A DNA stretch of 64,000 bases. It comes from Lachnospiraceae bacterium (GTDB lineage: Bacteria; Bacillota; Clostridia; Lachnospirales; Lachnospiraceae). Location: NCBI GenBank assembly GCA_022799175.1, contig JAAWNY010000003.1, forward strand, positions 23,686 to 87,685. The letters are read 5' to 3'. The notes below the pieces were generated by a model. It had not been told where the DNA came from. It did not search any database and worked only from the letters and a program-made list of their open reading frames with translations. A program made the position numbers and the translations under genes. Positions 43,991 through 51,894 of the stretch are shown here, piece by piece (the first letter of the stretch is position 1; each line of letters starts with the position of its first letter).

Positions 43991-44878
43991 ATGAAGCAAA
44001 AGACGGTTTTGGGGATTGATATTGGTGGAACCAAAGTCGGTATAGGTCTGGTAACAAATAAAGGGAAGATATGGGATTCTCTCCGGTATCCGCAAAGATA
44101 TTGTGATATTGAAGAATGGACAGAAGAATTATCGGAAAAAATTCAAGAACTTTTAGAGCGGAATGCGCTGGAAGTAGAAGTAACGGCAATCGGAGTGGGT
44201 TCCCGGGGGCATGTGGACTTTCGAAATCAGAGGTTATTATCAACGACGATTATGAAGGTGACTCCTGGTTTTGATTTGTGTGGCAGATTAAAAAATCAGT
44301 TTGGCCTGCCAGTTTATATTGATAATGATGTGAAAGCAGCGGCTTGTGGAGAATTGCTGTTCGGAGCGGGAATTCAGTTTCAGGATTTTGTCTGCTACAA
44401 TGTGGGAACGGGAATAGCCGCGGCTGTGGTAGTGAATGGAAAACTAGTCAGGGGAAAAGGAAATAATGCCGGAGAGATTGGTTATGATCTTCTTGCCGGT
44501 CCGGCTTCTGACAGCTCTTTCCGCGATTTAGAAAGTCAGGCTTCCGGACGAGGCATTGAACGAGTAACCGGAATGCCGGCGGCGGTGGTTTTTGATAAAG
44601 CAAGGAATGGAGGAAGGCGTGCGGAGGAAGCCGTGGATCGGGTTTTGTATTTATTATCTGCATCCGTGGTAAACATCGCGCATCTGCTGGATCCTCAACT
44701 TTTCACTTTTGTGGGCGGTGTGGTTTCGGATCCCTGGTTTTTTGACAGGCTGCAAAGAAATGTACGGGCAATGACCGGACAAGGCTGGCGTTTTCAGCTT
44801 CAGGTTTCGAATCTTGGAGTAGATAAAATCGGCATTTTGGGAGCAGCCGGGGTAGCCTTATATAAAAGACGGATTTGA
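43991..44878 (+). CDS. ROK-family sugar kinase 2, without the zinc motif
   Basis: 295 residues. The phosphate loop DIGGTKVGIGLV is canonical and the catalytic region is YIDNDVKAAACGELLFG. As in its neighbour the zinc-binding cysteine cluster is absent: NAGEIGYDLLAG leads to LESQASGRGIERV. The start is ATG 43991, with GAGAGGAG upstream and 13 bases after the first ROK gene; a longer frame from 43952 would overlap that gene. Two divergent ROK kinases side by side suggest two phosphorylation steps or two related sugars. Confidence 0.8.
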   Translation: MKQKTVLGIDIGGTKVGIGLVTNKGKIWDSLRYPQRYCDIEEWTEELSEKIQELLERNALEVEVTAIGVGSRGHVDFRNQRLLSTTIMKVTPGFDLCGRLKNQFGLPVYIDNDVKAAACGELLFGAGIQFQDFVCYNVGTGIAAAVVVNGKLVRGKGNNAGEIGYDLLAGPASDSSFRDLESQASGRGIERVTGMPAAVVFDKARNGGRRAEEAVDRVLYLLSASVVNIAHLLDPQLFTFVGGVVSDPWFFDRLQRNVRAMTGQGWRFQLQVSNLGVDKIGILGAAGVALYKRRI

Positions 44879-44955
44879 TAATGATTTCATAGAATCAAGC
44901 TGCCGGCCGGGGTTTGAATTCTTGAAAAATAGACGTTAAAAGGAGAAGAAAGTTT

Positions 44956-46320
44956 ATGAAAAAAGGAATATGTTTGTTGTTGACTGCAGCTTTAGTACTT
45001 GGTTCTCTGACAGGCTGTGGCTCTAAAAATGATTCTTCTGCTGGGAACAACAATTCATCAGCGGCAGGAGAAAGTGTTAGTTCTGGTGGATCATCCGGAG
45101 GCGGCGCCCAGGCGGAAGCCGGCAATACCACAGAAGATGGAAAATACGATCTGGTATTCTGGGTGTATTCGGATGCGGTTTTAAATGAACAGGGGAAATT
45201 GTTTAACCGGTGGGTGGAAGAATATTGTGAAGAAAACCCCAATGTGAATTCCATTACGCTGATTGGTAAGAATGATGCAGATTTGCTTACAAGTCTGATG
45301 GCTGGAGTTGGACTTCCGGATATGTTCTTTGCTAGTGCCCGTAATATGCGTCAGTATAAAGAAGCCATCGATCTGTTGGATCTGACCCCAGTATATGATT
45401 CAGAAGAGGGGTATAAAGACGGATTTTATGATTCGGCAATTGCGGCTATCTCTCAGGATGGAGGTATGTGGGCGATTCCCTTTATGAGTTATGTTCCGAT
45501 TATTTTCCGTAATACAGATGTACTGGAGAAGGCAGGAATTGACTGGAAAAATGAGCCGCTGACTACTTGGGATGTATTTTTTGAACAGTGTGAAAAAGTA
45601 AAGGCAGCAGGAATTGATGCTACTCATTCTTGGTCTCAGGGCGGCTACTATTGTCCTGGTGCAGTGTTGGCAAGCGATGCTCAGAATCTGACAGTAGGAG
45701 TAGAAAATGGTGAGACAACTCTGCAGCCAGATCAGCTAGTTCGTACCTTTGAAACTTTGCAAAAGTTGGAGAGCTATTCTAATGGAATGTCTTACAGCGA
45801 TGCACCAGCATCCGAGGCTTTTAAGGCTGGAGAATTGGCATTTATTGCCGTTGGACCTTGGAATGAGCCAGATTACATTCAGGCAGGAACCCATTATGAT
45901 GTACAGTTGATTCCTCCTTATGAAGAAAATGGCTGGACCGGAGGTCTGCAAGGCTGGGATTTCATGTATGGTGTTAACACCGGAGATGAAGGAAGAAATG
46001 AGGCGATTCGCGGCTGGCTTAAGAAAATGGGATCTTTTGAGGTACAGCAGGAATTTGCCAAGGTTATCGGCCGTTCCGTGCTGCGGGAGGACGCCATGGA
46101 TGATCCAGATACGCAGCAGACAGAGATGTTGTCTATCCTGGCGGATGGTCTGAAATGTGGTATGAATCAGATGAATTTTGGTCACAGCAGCGTATTCTGG
46201 ACCAGCGCTATAGGGGATGTGGCGCCTGCAGTTGCCAACGGCTCCATAACTCCAGAAGAGGGAGCGCAGCAACTCATTGATGGTATCAATGGGTTATATG
46301 CAGAAGCTGGTGAAGAATAA
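44956..46320 (+). CDS. Sugar-binding lipoprotein of the ROK operon
   Basis: 454 residues. Lipoprotein signal with lipobox LTGC (Cys21) and a Ser/Gly/Asn-rich linker (~22-60). The mature part follows the family-1 solute-binding fold: DLVFWVYSDA, a LLTSLMAGVGLPDMFFAS loop and GGMWAIPFMSYVPIIFRNTDVLEKAG. It captures a sugar for the two permeases downstream. RBS AAAAGGAG. A hairpin lies between this gene and the first permease. Confidence 0.87.
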   Translation: MKKGICLLLTAALVLGSLTGCGSKNDSSAGNNNSSAAGESVSSGGSSGGGAQAEAGNTTEDGKYDLVFWVYSDAVLNEQGKLFNRWVEEYCEENPNVNSITLIGKNDADLLTSLMAGVGLPDMFFASARNMRQYKEAIDLLDLTPVYDSEEGYKDGFYDSAIAAISQDGGMWAIPFMSYVPIIFRNTDVLEKAGIDWKNEPLTTWDVFFEQCEKVKAAGIDATHSWSQGGYYCPGAVLASDAQNLTVGVENGETTLQPDQLVRTFETLQKLESYSNGMSYSDAPASEAFKAGELAFIAVGPWNEPDYIQAGTHYDVQLIPPYEENGWTGGLQGWDFMYGVNTGDEGRNEAIRGWLKKMGSFEVQQEFAKVIGRSVLREDAMDDPDTQQTEMLSILADGLKCGMNQMNFGHSSVFWTSAIGDVAPAVANGSITPEEGAQQLIDGINGLYAEAGEE

Positions 46321-46342
46321 AGTAATTTTTCCGCAGATAGAA

Positions 46343-46369
46343 CCGTCAAAGTCTGTCCGGCTTTGACGG
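46343..46369 (+). other. Intercistronic hairpin after the binding-protein gene
   Basis: CCGTCAAAG (46343-46351) pairs perfectly with CTTTGACGG (46361-46369) over a nine-base loop, without a T-tract. It probably protects the upstream transcript end so that the binding protein is made in excess over the permeases, as known for other ABC importers. Confidence 0.65.
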
Positions 46370-46400
46370 CTGTCATGCGGACTTGAAAGGGGCATAATTG

Positions 46401-47333
46401 ATGAAATCTACTTTTAAGTACCGGGCACGAAGATATTTACTGAACTATCTGGGACTGCTGCCGTTCTTTTTGCTGTTCGCGGTGTTCATTCTTTATCCTT
46501 TCTTTCAAGGGGTATTTATGAGCTTTACCGATTGGTCGGTATCCAGCAGAGGAAGCGTAAATTTTGTGGGACTCGACAATTATACTCTGGTTCTTTCCGG
46601 CAAGGGAACCACTTCTGTCCGTTTTTTGAAGTCGGTTAAGAATCTGGTGATTTATGTTCCCCTGACACTTTCCATTGGTCTATCCTTGTCCTTGATTCTG
46701 GCTCTGATCACCCGCCAGCTTTCCCAAAAGCTCTTCAACGTATTCCGGGGAGTTTATTTTGTGCCCTATGTATTACCGTTGTTTTTATGTGCAGGTATCT
46801 GGCAGTGGTTTATGACCACAGGAACGGGTCTGGTGGCTTCTTTTCTAGCCAACATTGGTATTGGACGCGGAATTACCTGGGACAGTACGGAGCTTTATGC
46901 GATTATCTATGTATTAATGGTGGACATATGGAATTCTGCTGGTTTTAATTTCGTGATTATCAGCGCAGGGATGGCGGATATTTCGCCCGATCTTTATGAA
47001 GCTGCAGAAATTGACGGGGCCTCTACCTTCCAGAAAATGACAAAGATTACCATTCCGCTCTTGGAGCCAATCTTGTTCTTTGTAATTACATATGGATTTA
47101 TCAGTGCCCTTCAGGTCTATGATATTCCTTGGATCATTTCCAATGGAAGCGATATTAACAGTGTTGGCGGTCCGGGACAGGTAATGTCTTTCCCGGTGAT
47201 GGAAATGGTACGGAATATTTATCTGGGTGGGAAGTCTGGTTTGGGACGAGCCTGCGCAGAAGGAGTTACGCTGATGATGGCGATTCTGGCGGTGACAGTA
47301 GTGCAATTTAAGGCCCGCCGCAAGAAAGTATAA
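46401..47333 (+). CDS. Sugar ABC permease (MalF-like) of the ROK operon
   Basis: 310 residues, six hydrophobic segments, N-terminal YLGLLPFFLLFAVFILYPF. The coupling loop is LYEAAEIDGASTFQKMTKITIPLL, classic CUT1. The start ATG 46401 follows GAAAGGGG; a TTG three bases upstream is unlikely. Partner of the next permease. No ATPase gene is encoded in the operon, so an ATPase from elsewhere must energise it. Confidence 0.88.
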   Translation: MKSTFKYRARRYLLNYLGLLPFFLLFAVFILYPFFQGVFMSFTDWSVSSRGSVNFVGLDNYTLVLSGKGTTSVRFLKSVKNLVIYVPLTLSIGLSLSLILALITRQLSQKLFNVFRGVYFVPYVLPLFLCAGIWQWFMTTGTGLVASFLANIGIGRGITWDSTELYAIIYVLMVDIWNSAGFNFVIISAGMADISPDLYEAAEIDGASTFQKMTKITIPLLEPILFFVITYGFISALQVYDIPWIISNGSDINSVGGPGQVMSFPVMEMVRNIYLGGKSGLGRACAEGVTLMMAILAVTVVQFKARRKKV

Positions 47334-47346
47334 GGAGGGGAAGCGC

Positions 47347-48174
47347 TTGAAGACAAAAAAGAGAGGAGAACAATGTGTTCTGATTCTGCTGGCATCGGTC
47401 TGGGCATTGGTATGTCTGTTTCCTTTGTGGGTTTTGTTCAGCGGAACGTTTTCTCTGGATACCAACAATCTGACCCGGACATTTTTCCCCAATTCCCTGG
47501 CAAACGGAATTTCAAAATGTAAAGAAGCATTATTGACGGTTGAGATAGCCGCATCTACCGTTCATACTTTGATTTATACTAGTATCACGGTAATTGGGAT
47601 TTTGGTGATCAGCTCTCTGGCCGCTTATGAGTTTACCTTTTATAATTTTCCGTTGAAAAAGGTTTTATTTGGACTTTTGATGGCCAGTATGATGCTTCCA
47701 CAAGTATTGTACATCATTCCTCTGTACCGTTTGGTGTTTAGTATGAATTTGGCAGATACTTTTGCTGGAATTTCATTTCCCATGATGGTATCGGCCTTGT
47801 CCGTATTTATTATGATGCAGTTTTTGGAGGATTTGCCATTGTCCTTTATTGAATCGGCAAGAATTGACGGAGCCGGACATTTCCAGATTTATAGAAGGAT
47901 TGTGCTGCCACTTATGAGAAATGGAATTTTGACGACTGTGGTTTTAATGTTTATGAAAATATGGGGACAGTATTTATGGCCGGCCCTGGTTACCGGTCAG
48001 AAAATCAAGCCGATCAGTGTGACGATTTCCAATATGCTGAATCCGAATTTCTGGGTGGATCCCCGAACGAAGATTGCCGCCATGCTGATTGCTATGATTC
48101 CCCCGATGACAATATATCTGGTGTTCCAGCGATATGTAATTGAGGGAATTACCATGTCAGGCGTAAAGGGTTAA
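47347..48174 (+). CDS. Sugar ABC permease (MalG-like) of the ROK operon
   Basis: 275 residues with six hydrophobic segments; the coupling loop is FIESARIDGAGHFQIYRRIVLPLM. The start is TTG 47347: a very strong AAGGAGGGG lies six bases upstream and no ATG or GTG in frame precedes the first membrane helix. It ends 14 bases before the NagB-like gene, whose AAGGAGG overlaps the stop region. Confidence 0.88.
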   Translation: MKTKKRGEQCVLILLASVWALVCLFPLWVLFSGTFSLDTNNLTRTFFPNSLANGISKCKEALLTVEIAASTVHTLIYTSITVIGILVISSLAAYEFTFYNFPLKKVLFGLLMASMMLPQVLYIIPLYRLVFSMNLADTFAGISFPMMVSALSVFIMMQFLEDLPLSFIESARIDGAGHFQIYRRIVLPLMRNGILTTVVLMFMKIWGQYLWPALVTGQKIKPISVTISNMLNPNFWVDPRTKIAAMLIAMIPPMTIYLVFQRYVIEGITMSGVKG

Positions 48175-48188
48175 GGAGGACAGATAAA

Positions 48189-49097
48189 ATGAATGAATAT
48201 GTGATTTCCAGAGAAGAACTGCGCAAATGGTGCTCTGTGCCGGTGGAGGAGCTGGCAAATCATCCAGATCGCAAGATGGAATTGATGATGGGGGACGACA
48301 AAAAAGCACTTCTGGAGCAAATTGGAAATATGATTACCGATGAGGTGATTGCGAATAATGAAAAGGGAAAAAATACGGTCTGGATTCTTCCGGGAGGAAT
48401 CGGCGGTGTTTACGATGTTTTTATTCGCAGAGTAAATGAAGAAAGAATCAGCCTGAAAAATCTTTATGTTTTTCATGTCGATCAATGGCTGGACTGGGAA
48501 TATCGTCTGTTTCCGGTGACAAATTTGCGCTTTAGTATGAGAGGGAAAATGACACAGACTTTTTATGCGAAAATCGATCCCGAACTGAATGTTCCCGAAA
48601 GCCAGCGTTTTTTCCCAGATCCGGCAGATCCGGATTTGATTGATCAAAAAATTGAGGAATTAGGCGGCGTGGATACGATTTTGGGTGGCGTGGGCTGCAA
48701 AGGTCTGATAGGCTGGAATGAACGACCGGTTTCCAACGTACATCACATCACCTTGGAACAATATAGAAATTCCAAAACCAGAGTGGTACATATGAATGAT
48801 GAAACGATCATCGCCTATGCGGAGAGAGAATTTGGTGGCTGTTATGAGGCGCTTCCACAAAACGGAATTACCATTGGCATGAAATCCATGCTGACAGCAA
48901 AACGGGCAATTTTTATTGTGATGACTGGATCTTGGAAAGAAACTGTGGTGCGGGTGGCGCTGTTTAGCGAACCGACTACGGAATATCCGATTACTCTGTT
49001 TCCGGCATCGGTGCCTCAATGCATCATGTGCTGTGATACCAAAACAGCGGATCATGTGATATCCCGAAAATATCAGGATGCTCCGATACTTCGATGA
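48189..49097 (+). CDS. NagB/6-phosphogluconolactonase-fold protein with altered active site
   Basis: 302 residues, longer than NagB (~240-266). The fold is indicated by ILPGGIGGVYDVF for the phosphate-binding start, FHVDQWLDW where NagB has the FNMDEY base region, and LGGVGCKGLIGWNE where NagB has G-I-G-x-D-G-H-I-A-F-N-E. The Asp base of the first motif is kept. In the second motif the Asp and ring-opening His are Lys and Leu, leaving only the final Glu. Ordinary glucosamine-6-phosphate deamination is therefore doubtful. It probably isomerises or hydrolyses a different sugar phosphate made by the operon's kinases. RBS AAGGAGG. Confidence 0.75.
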   Translation: MNEYVISREELRKWCSVPVEELANHPDRKMELMMGDDKKALLEQIGNMITDEVIANNEKGKNTVWILPGGIGGVYDVFIRRVNEERISLKNLYVFHVDQWLDWEYRLFPVTNLRFSMRGKMTQTFYAKIDPELNVPESQRFFPDPADPDLIDQKIEELGGVDTILGGVGCKGLIGWNERPVSNVHHITLEQYRNSKTRVVHMNDETIIAYAEREFGGCYEALPQNGITIGMKSMLTAKRAIFIVMTGSWKETVVRVALFSEPTTEYPITLFPASVPQCIMCCDTKTADHVISRKYQDAPILR

Positions 49098-49163
49098 CAA
49101 GAATAAAAAACATGGGATCGATACGGAACCGGATACTTCTACAGGAAAGGAAAGAAACAGGTT

Positions 49164-50099
49164 ATGGAAAAGACACCACAGGTAATTGTAGCCTATTCTC
49201 ATAATGTATCTCAAGCAACACGGGTGCATAAACTTCCACGACCGGGAGAGACCGTTCGGGCACTGAAGGCGAGTGCTGGTATAGATGGCGCAAAAGGAAC
49301 GAATACGGCAGTGGCTTGTGCCAGAACAGGAGCTAGTGTTGCTATGGTGGCTCATGTAAAAGGGGGAGACTGGTACTATAAGGCGCAACAAGTATTGAAA
49401 GAAAATGAGATCGATGATACCTATGTCATTCTGGGTGAGGGAATCAAAGACTCTTCGGGTGTGGTTTTGATTGATGACGAAGGAAATAATATGATCGTTT
49501 TGGGAGCACACAATGAACAAGAGATCCCGGATTCGGAGATAGACACGGCTCTGGAAGCCATGAAGGATGCAAGTTATTGTGTCACAGGCTACGAAATTAA
49601 TGAAAAAAGTGTTCGTCATATTCTGAAAAAGGCCAGAGAACTGGGGATGAAAACCGTAGTAAATCCCTCTCCGATTCCTGATTTTGTTCCGGACTATTGG
49701 AATGATATCAGTATTCTGATTTTGAATGAAGTAGAGATAGTCCGGATGCTGGATCTGGCCGGAGTGTCCTACGAAGAGGGAAACTGGGAGGATTGTGCCA
49801 GAAAATTAAAAGAAGCCTATGGCGTGGGCGATATTGTGGTGACTCTGGGAAAGAAAGGCTTTTTCTGTATCGAAGGAGAACAGATTTATCAGGCTTCTGG
49901 CATTGAAGTTACAAGCAAAGATACCACGGGAGCCGGAGATGGCTATATGGGATCGATGACAGCTAGGCTGGCAATGGGAGACAGCTTGGCAGAGGCATGT
50001 CTCTATGCCAATCGTTATTGTTCCATTTCTGTTCAGCGCGATGGAACCATCAGCAGTTATCCCACGGCAGAAGAAGCAGAGGAAATTTGGCGCAGTTGA
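49164..50099 (+). CDS. PfkB-family sugar kinase of the ROK operon
   Basis: 311 residues, ribokinase-like. The N-terminal substrate motif is AGIDGAKGTNTAVACARTG, with the ribokinase-type G-x-K-G-x-N; the C-terminal motif DTTGAGDGYMG has the catalytic Asp. It should phosphorylate a sugar or sugar-amine adduct. With two ROK kinases also present, the operon encodes three kinases. Followed after 84 bases by the double-SIS gene. RBS AAGGAAAG. Confidence 0.83.
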   Translation: MEKTPQVIVAYSHNVSQATRVHKLPRPGETVRALKASAGIDGAKGTNTAVACARTGASVAMVAHVKGGDWYYKAQQVLKENEIDDTYVILGEGIKDSSGVVLIDDEGNNMIVLGAHNEQEIPDSEIDTALEAMKDASYCVTGYEINEKSVRHILKKARELGMKTVVNPSPIPDFVPDYWNDISILILNEVEIVRMLDLAGVSYEEGNWEDCARKLKEAYGVGDIVVTLGKKGFFCIEGEQIYQASGIEVTSKDTTGAGDGYMGSMTARLAMGDSLAEACLYANRYCSISVQRDGTISSYPTAEEAEEIWRS

Positions 50100-50183
50100 A
50101 CCGTTGTTTGAAGGAAAATAAAAATCTAGCAATTCAGAGAAATTGAACAGGCAGTGAGGAATAACACACAGAGGAGGTTCGAA

Positions 50184-51269
50184 ATGTCCGGCAAAAATTG
50201 GGATATGTATGATTATATTCTGGAATCGAAGGATGCGGTTCGGAATATTGTGGCAAAGCAGGAGGAGGTTTTTCGGGATGCTCTGGAATATTTAAAGGAT
50301 AAAAAGATTGAGCAGATTTATCTGTTGGGCTCTGGCACCAGCTATCATGCGGCGGTTGCTTCCAAAAGAGCAGTGGAGGCTGGGCTAGGGGTAAAGGTAT
50401 TTACTATGTACCCTATGGAATTTGTGGATAATGAAAAGGTGTTTAATCCTCATACTCTGGTGGTGGGAATCTCCCAGGCTGGTAGAAGCACCAGCACGGT
50501 GGAGGCACTTAAAAAAGCCAGAGAACAGGGGTTTGCCACCATTGCAGTCACGGGGTCCGAGAAAAGGCCGGTTTCTGAGGTGGCAGACTGTACGATTCTG
50601 CTGGCAATCGGCGATGAGTTTGCCGGACCTAAGACCAAAGGGTATCAAGGCTCCATTGCCACCCTTGTACTATTAGGGCTGAAGTTGGCCGTGCAACAAG
50701 GCATATTGTCGGAGGACAAAAAAGATGAGATTACCGATCGAATGGTCAAAACGGCAGATCAGATTCCGGATATGGCAGAGAAAGCATGGGAATGGTATAA
50801 ACGTAATCAGGAGGATCTGAAAAAATGCCGCCGCATCATTGTGCTGGGATATGAGGCGTGTATGGGGGCTATGCTGGAGGGAACCTTAAAGGTTTTAGAG
50901 GCAGTGCGTTATAGCGTGACCGGATATGAACTGGAAGAGTTCATGCATGGAATTTATCATGCCATCGATGCGGATACTTACCTGATCTATCTGGGATGTC
51001 CGGGAAAGCATTGGGAACGTATGAATCGGATGATGAAATATTTTGAAAAAGAGCGGGGAGCGCATAATTACATGATAACCTCTGATACTTCGGTAGAAGA
51101 TGAAAGAAGTTTTGTTTATCCCTTCTGCAATGATGAGTATTTTGCTTCTATGGAGTATGTGGTTCCGATGCAGGTGTTGGCGAGAAAGCTGTCGCTGGAT
51201 CTGGGGATTGATTGTAATATTCCCAGCGATCCGGACTTCCATAAGAAGATGGGAAGTTATACCTATTAA
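50184..51269 (+). CDS. Double-SIS-domain sugar-phosphate isomerase/deglycase (FrlB/AgaS-like)
   Basis: 361 residues. The first SIS domain (~40-170) has the phosphosugar loop LLGSGTSYHAA and VGISQAGRSTSTVEA; the second (~215-345) has RIIVLGYEACMGAMLEGTLKV and the E-L-E-E-F-M-H-G segment that supplies the catalytic Glu/His in GlmS-type isomerase domains. There is no N-terminal glutaminase domain. Related stand-alone proteins are fructoselysine-6-phosphate deglycase (FrlB) and AgaS. The start ATG 50184 follows AGAGGAGG; the frame from 50154 lacks a ribosome site. Last gene of the operon; a 37-bp-arm inverted repeat follows. Confidence 0.83.
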   Translation: MSGKNWDMYDYILESKDAVRNIVAKQEEVFRDALEYLKDKKIEQIYLLGSGTSYHAAVASKRAVEAGLGVKVFTMYPMEFVDNEKVFNPHTLVVGISQAGRSTSTVEALKKAREQGFATIAVTGSEKRPVSEVADCTILLAIGDEFAGPKTKGYQGSIATLVLLGLKLAVQQGILSEDKKDEITDRMVKTADQIPDMAEKAWEWYKRNQEDLKKCRRIIVLGYEACMGAMLEGTLKVLEAVRYSVTGYELEEFMHGIYHAIDADTYLIYLGCPGKHWERMNRMMKYFEKERGAHNYMITSDTSVEDERSFVYPFCNDEYFASMEYVVPMQVLARKLSLDLGIDCNIPSDPDFHKKMGSYTY

Positions 51270-51285
51270 TAGGTAGTATTGAAAG

Positions 51286-51370
51286 GAAGAGCACATCGAA
51301 AAATAAGTCATTTGCTGTTTCCATATCTTGTTGGGAAATGGCTGATGGCTTATTTTGCGATACGCTCTTC
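51286..51370. repeat. Long imperfect inverted repeat after the sugar operon
   Basis: Arms 51286-51322 and 51334-51370 (37 bases each) match at about 28 positions, beginning and ending with GAAGAGC/GCTCTTC, over an 11-base loop. No T-tract follows. It could be a terminator-like structure, a processing site or a decayed mobile palindrome. Confidence 0.6.
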
Positions 51371-51420
51371 TTATCACAATGTCATTTCAGGGATTTTCTT
51401 TTACCTGAGAGAAAAAAGGA

Positions 51421-51449
51421 ATGACAAAAATAAGGATTGCGTATATAAT
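51421..51449 (+). promoter_or_regulatory. Sigma-A promoter for clpS
   Basis: ATGACA (51421-51426) and TATAAT (51444-51449) with a 17-bp spacer, 47 bases before the clpS start. Confidence 0.7.
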
Positions 51450-51496
51450 AGATATCGTGTGATAAAGGCCCATGTGACAGGGAGGTTGAGGACAGG

Positions 51497-51799
51497 ATGG
51501 CGATAGAAGAGAGTATAAAAACTCGGACCAAGAGCCAAGTAAAGCAGCCCAGACAATATCAGGTTTTGATTTATAATGATGATTTTACTCCGATGGATTT
51601 TGTGGTAGAGATTTTGATGCGGATTTTCGATAAGGAAGAGCAAGCGGCCATTGCTCTGATGATGAGTATTCATACAGGGAGCTGTGCAGTGGCAGGAGTT
51701 TATCCCCGGGATATTGCTCAGACCAAGGCAGCAGAAGCTGTGCAGTGGGCCAGGGAAGAGAAGTATCCTTTGAAGGTCGAGGCAGTTTGTGTGTCATAA
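51497..51799 (+). CDS. clpS: ATP-dependent Clp protease adaptor ClpS
   Basis: 100 residues. The N-degron-binding domain is clear: YNDDFTPMDFVVEILMRIF supplies the acidic pocket residues that hold the substrate's free alpha-amine, and LMMSIHTGSCAVAGVYPRDIAQTKA includes the conserved pocket His. A flexible N-terminal extension of ~25 residues, used to feed ClpA, is present. It delivers proteins with bulky N-terminal residues to ClpAP. clpA follows after 95 bases, which strengthens the call. RBS GGGAGG then GAGGACAGG. Confidence 0.93.
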   Translation: MAIEESIKTRTKSQVKQPRQYQVLIYNDDFTPMDFVVEILMRIFDKEEQAAIALMMSIHTGSCAVAGVYPRDIAQTKAAEAVQWAREEKYPLKVEAVCVS

Positions 51800-51894
51800 G
51801 TTGGCGCCATGCCAGAAAAGATTCCGAAGTAAACGTTTCGGATGCAGGAAGTGTGATAATTAGGAATGAAGACAGAAAAGGATAGGATGAGGGA

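Noticed and set aside
48660..49619. 319-residue open frame on the minus strand
   Set aside because: It lies antisense to the NagB-like and PfkB genes, both with clear motifs and ribosome sites. The frame has an odd His/Phe/Cys-rich composition typical of a shadow.
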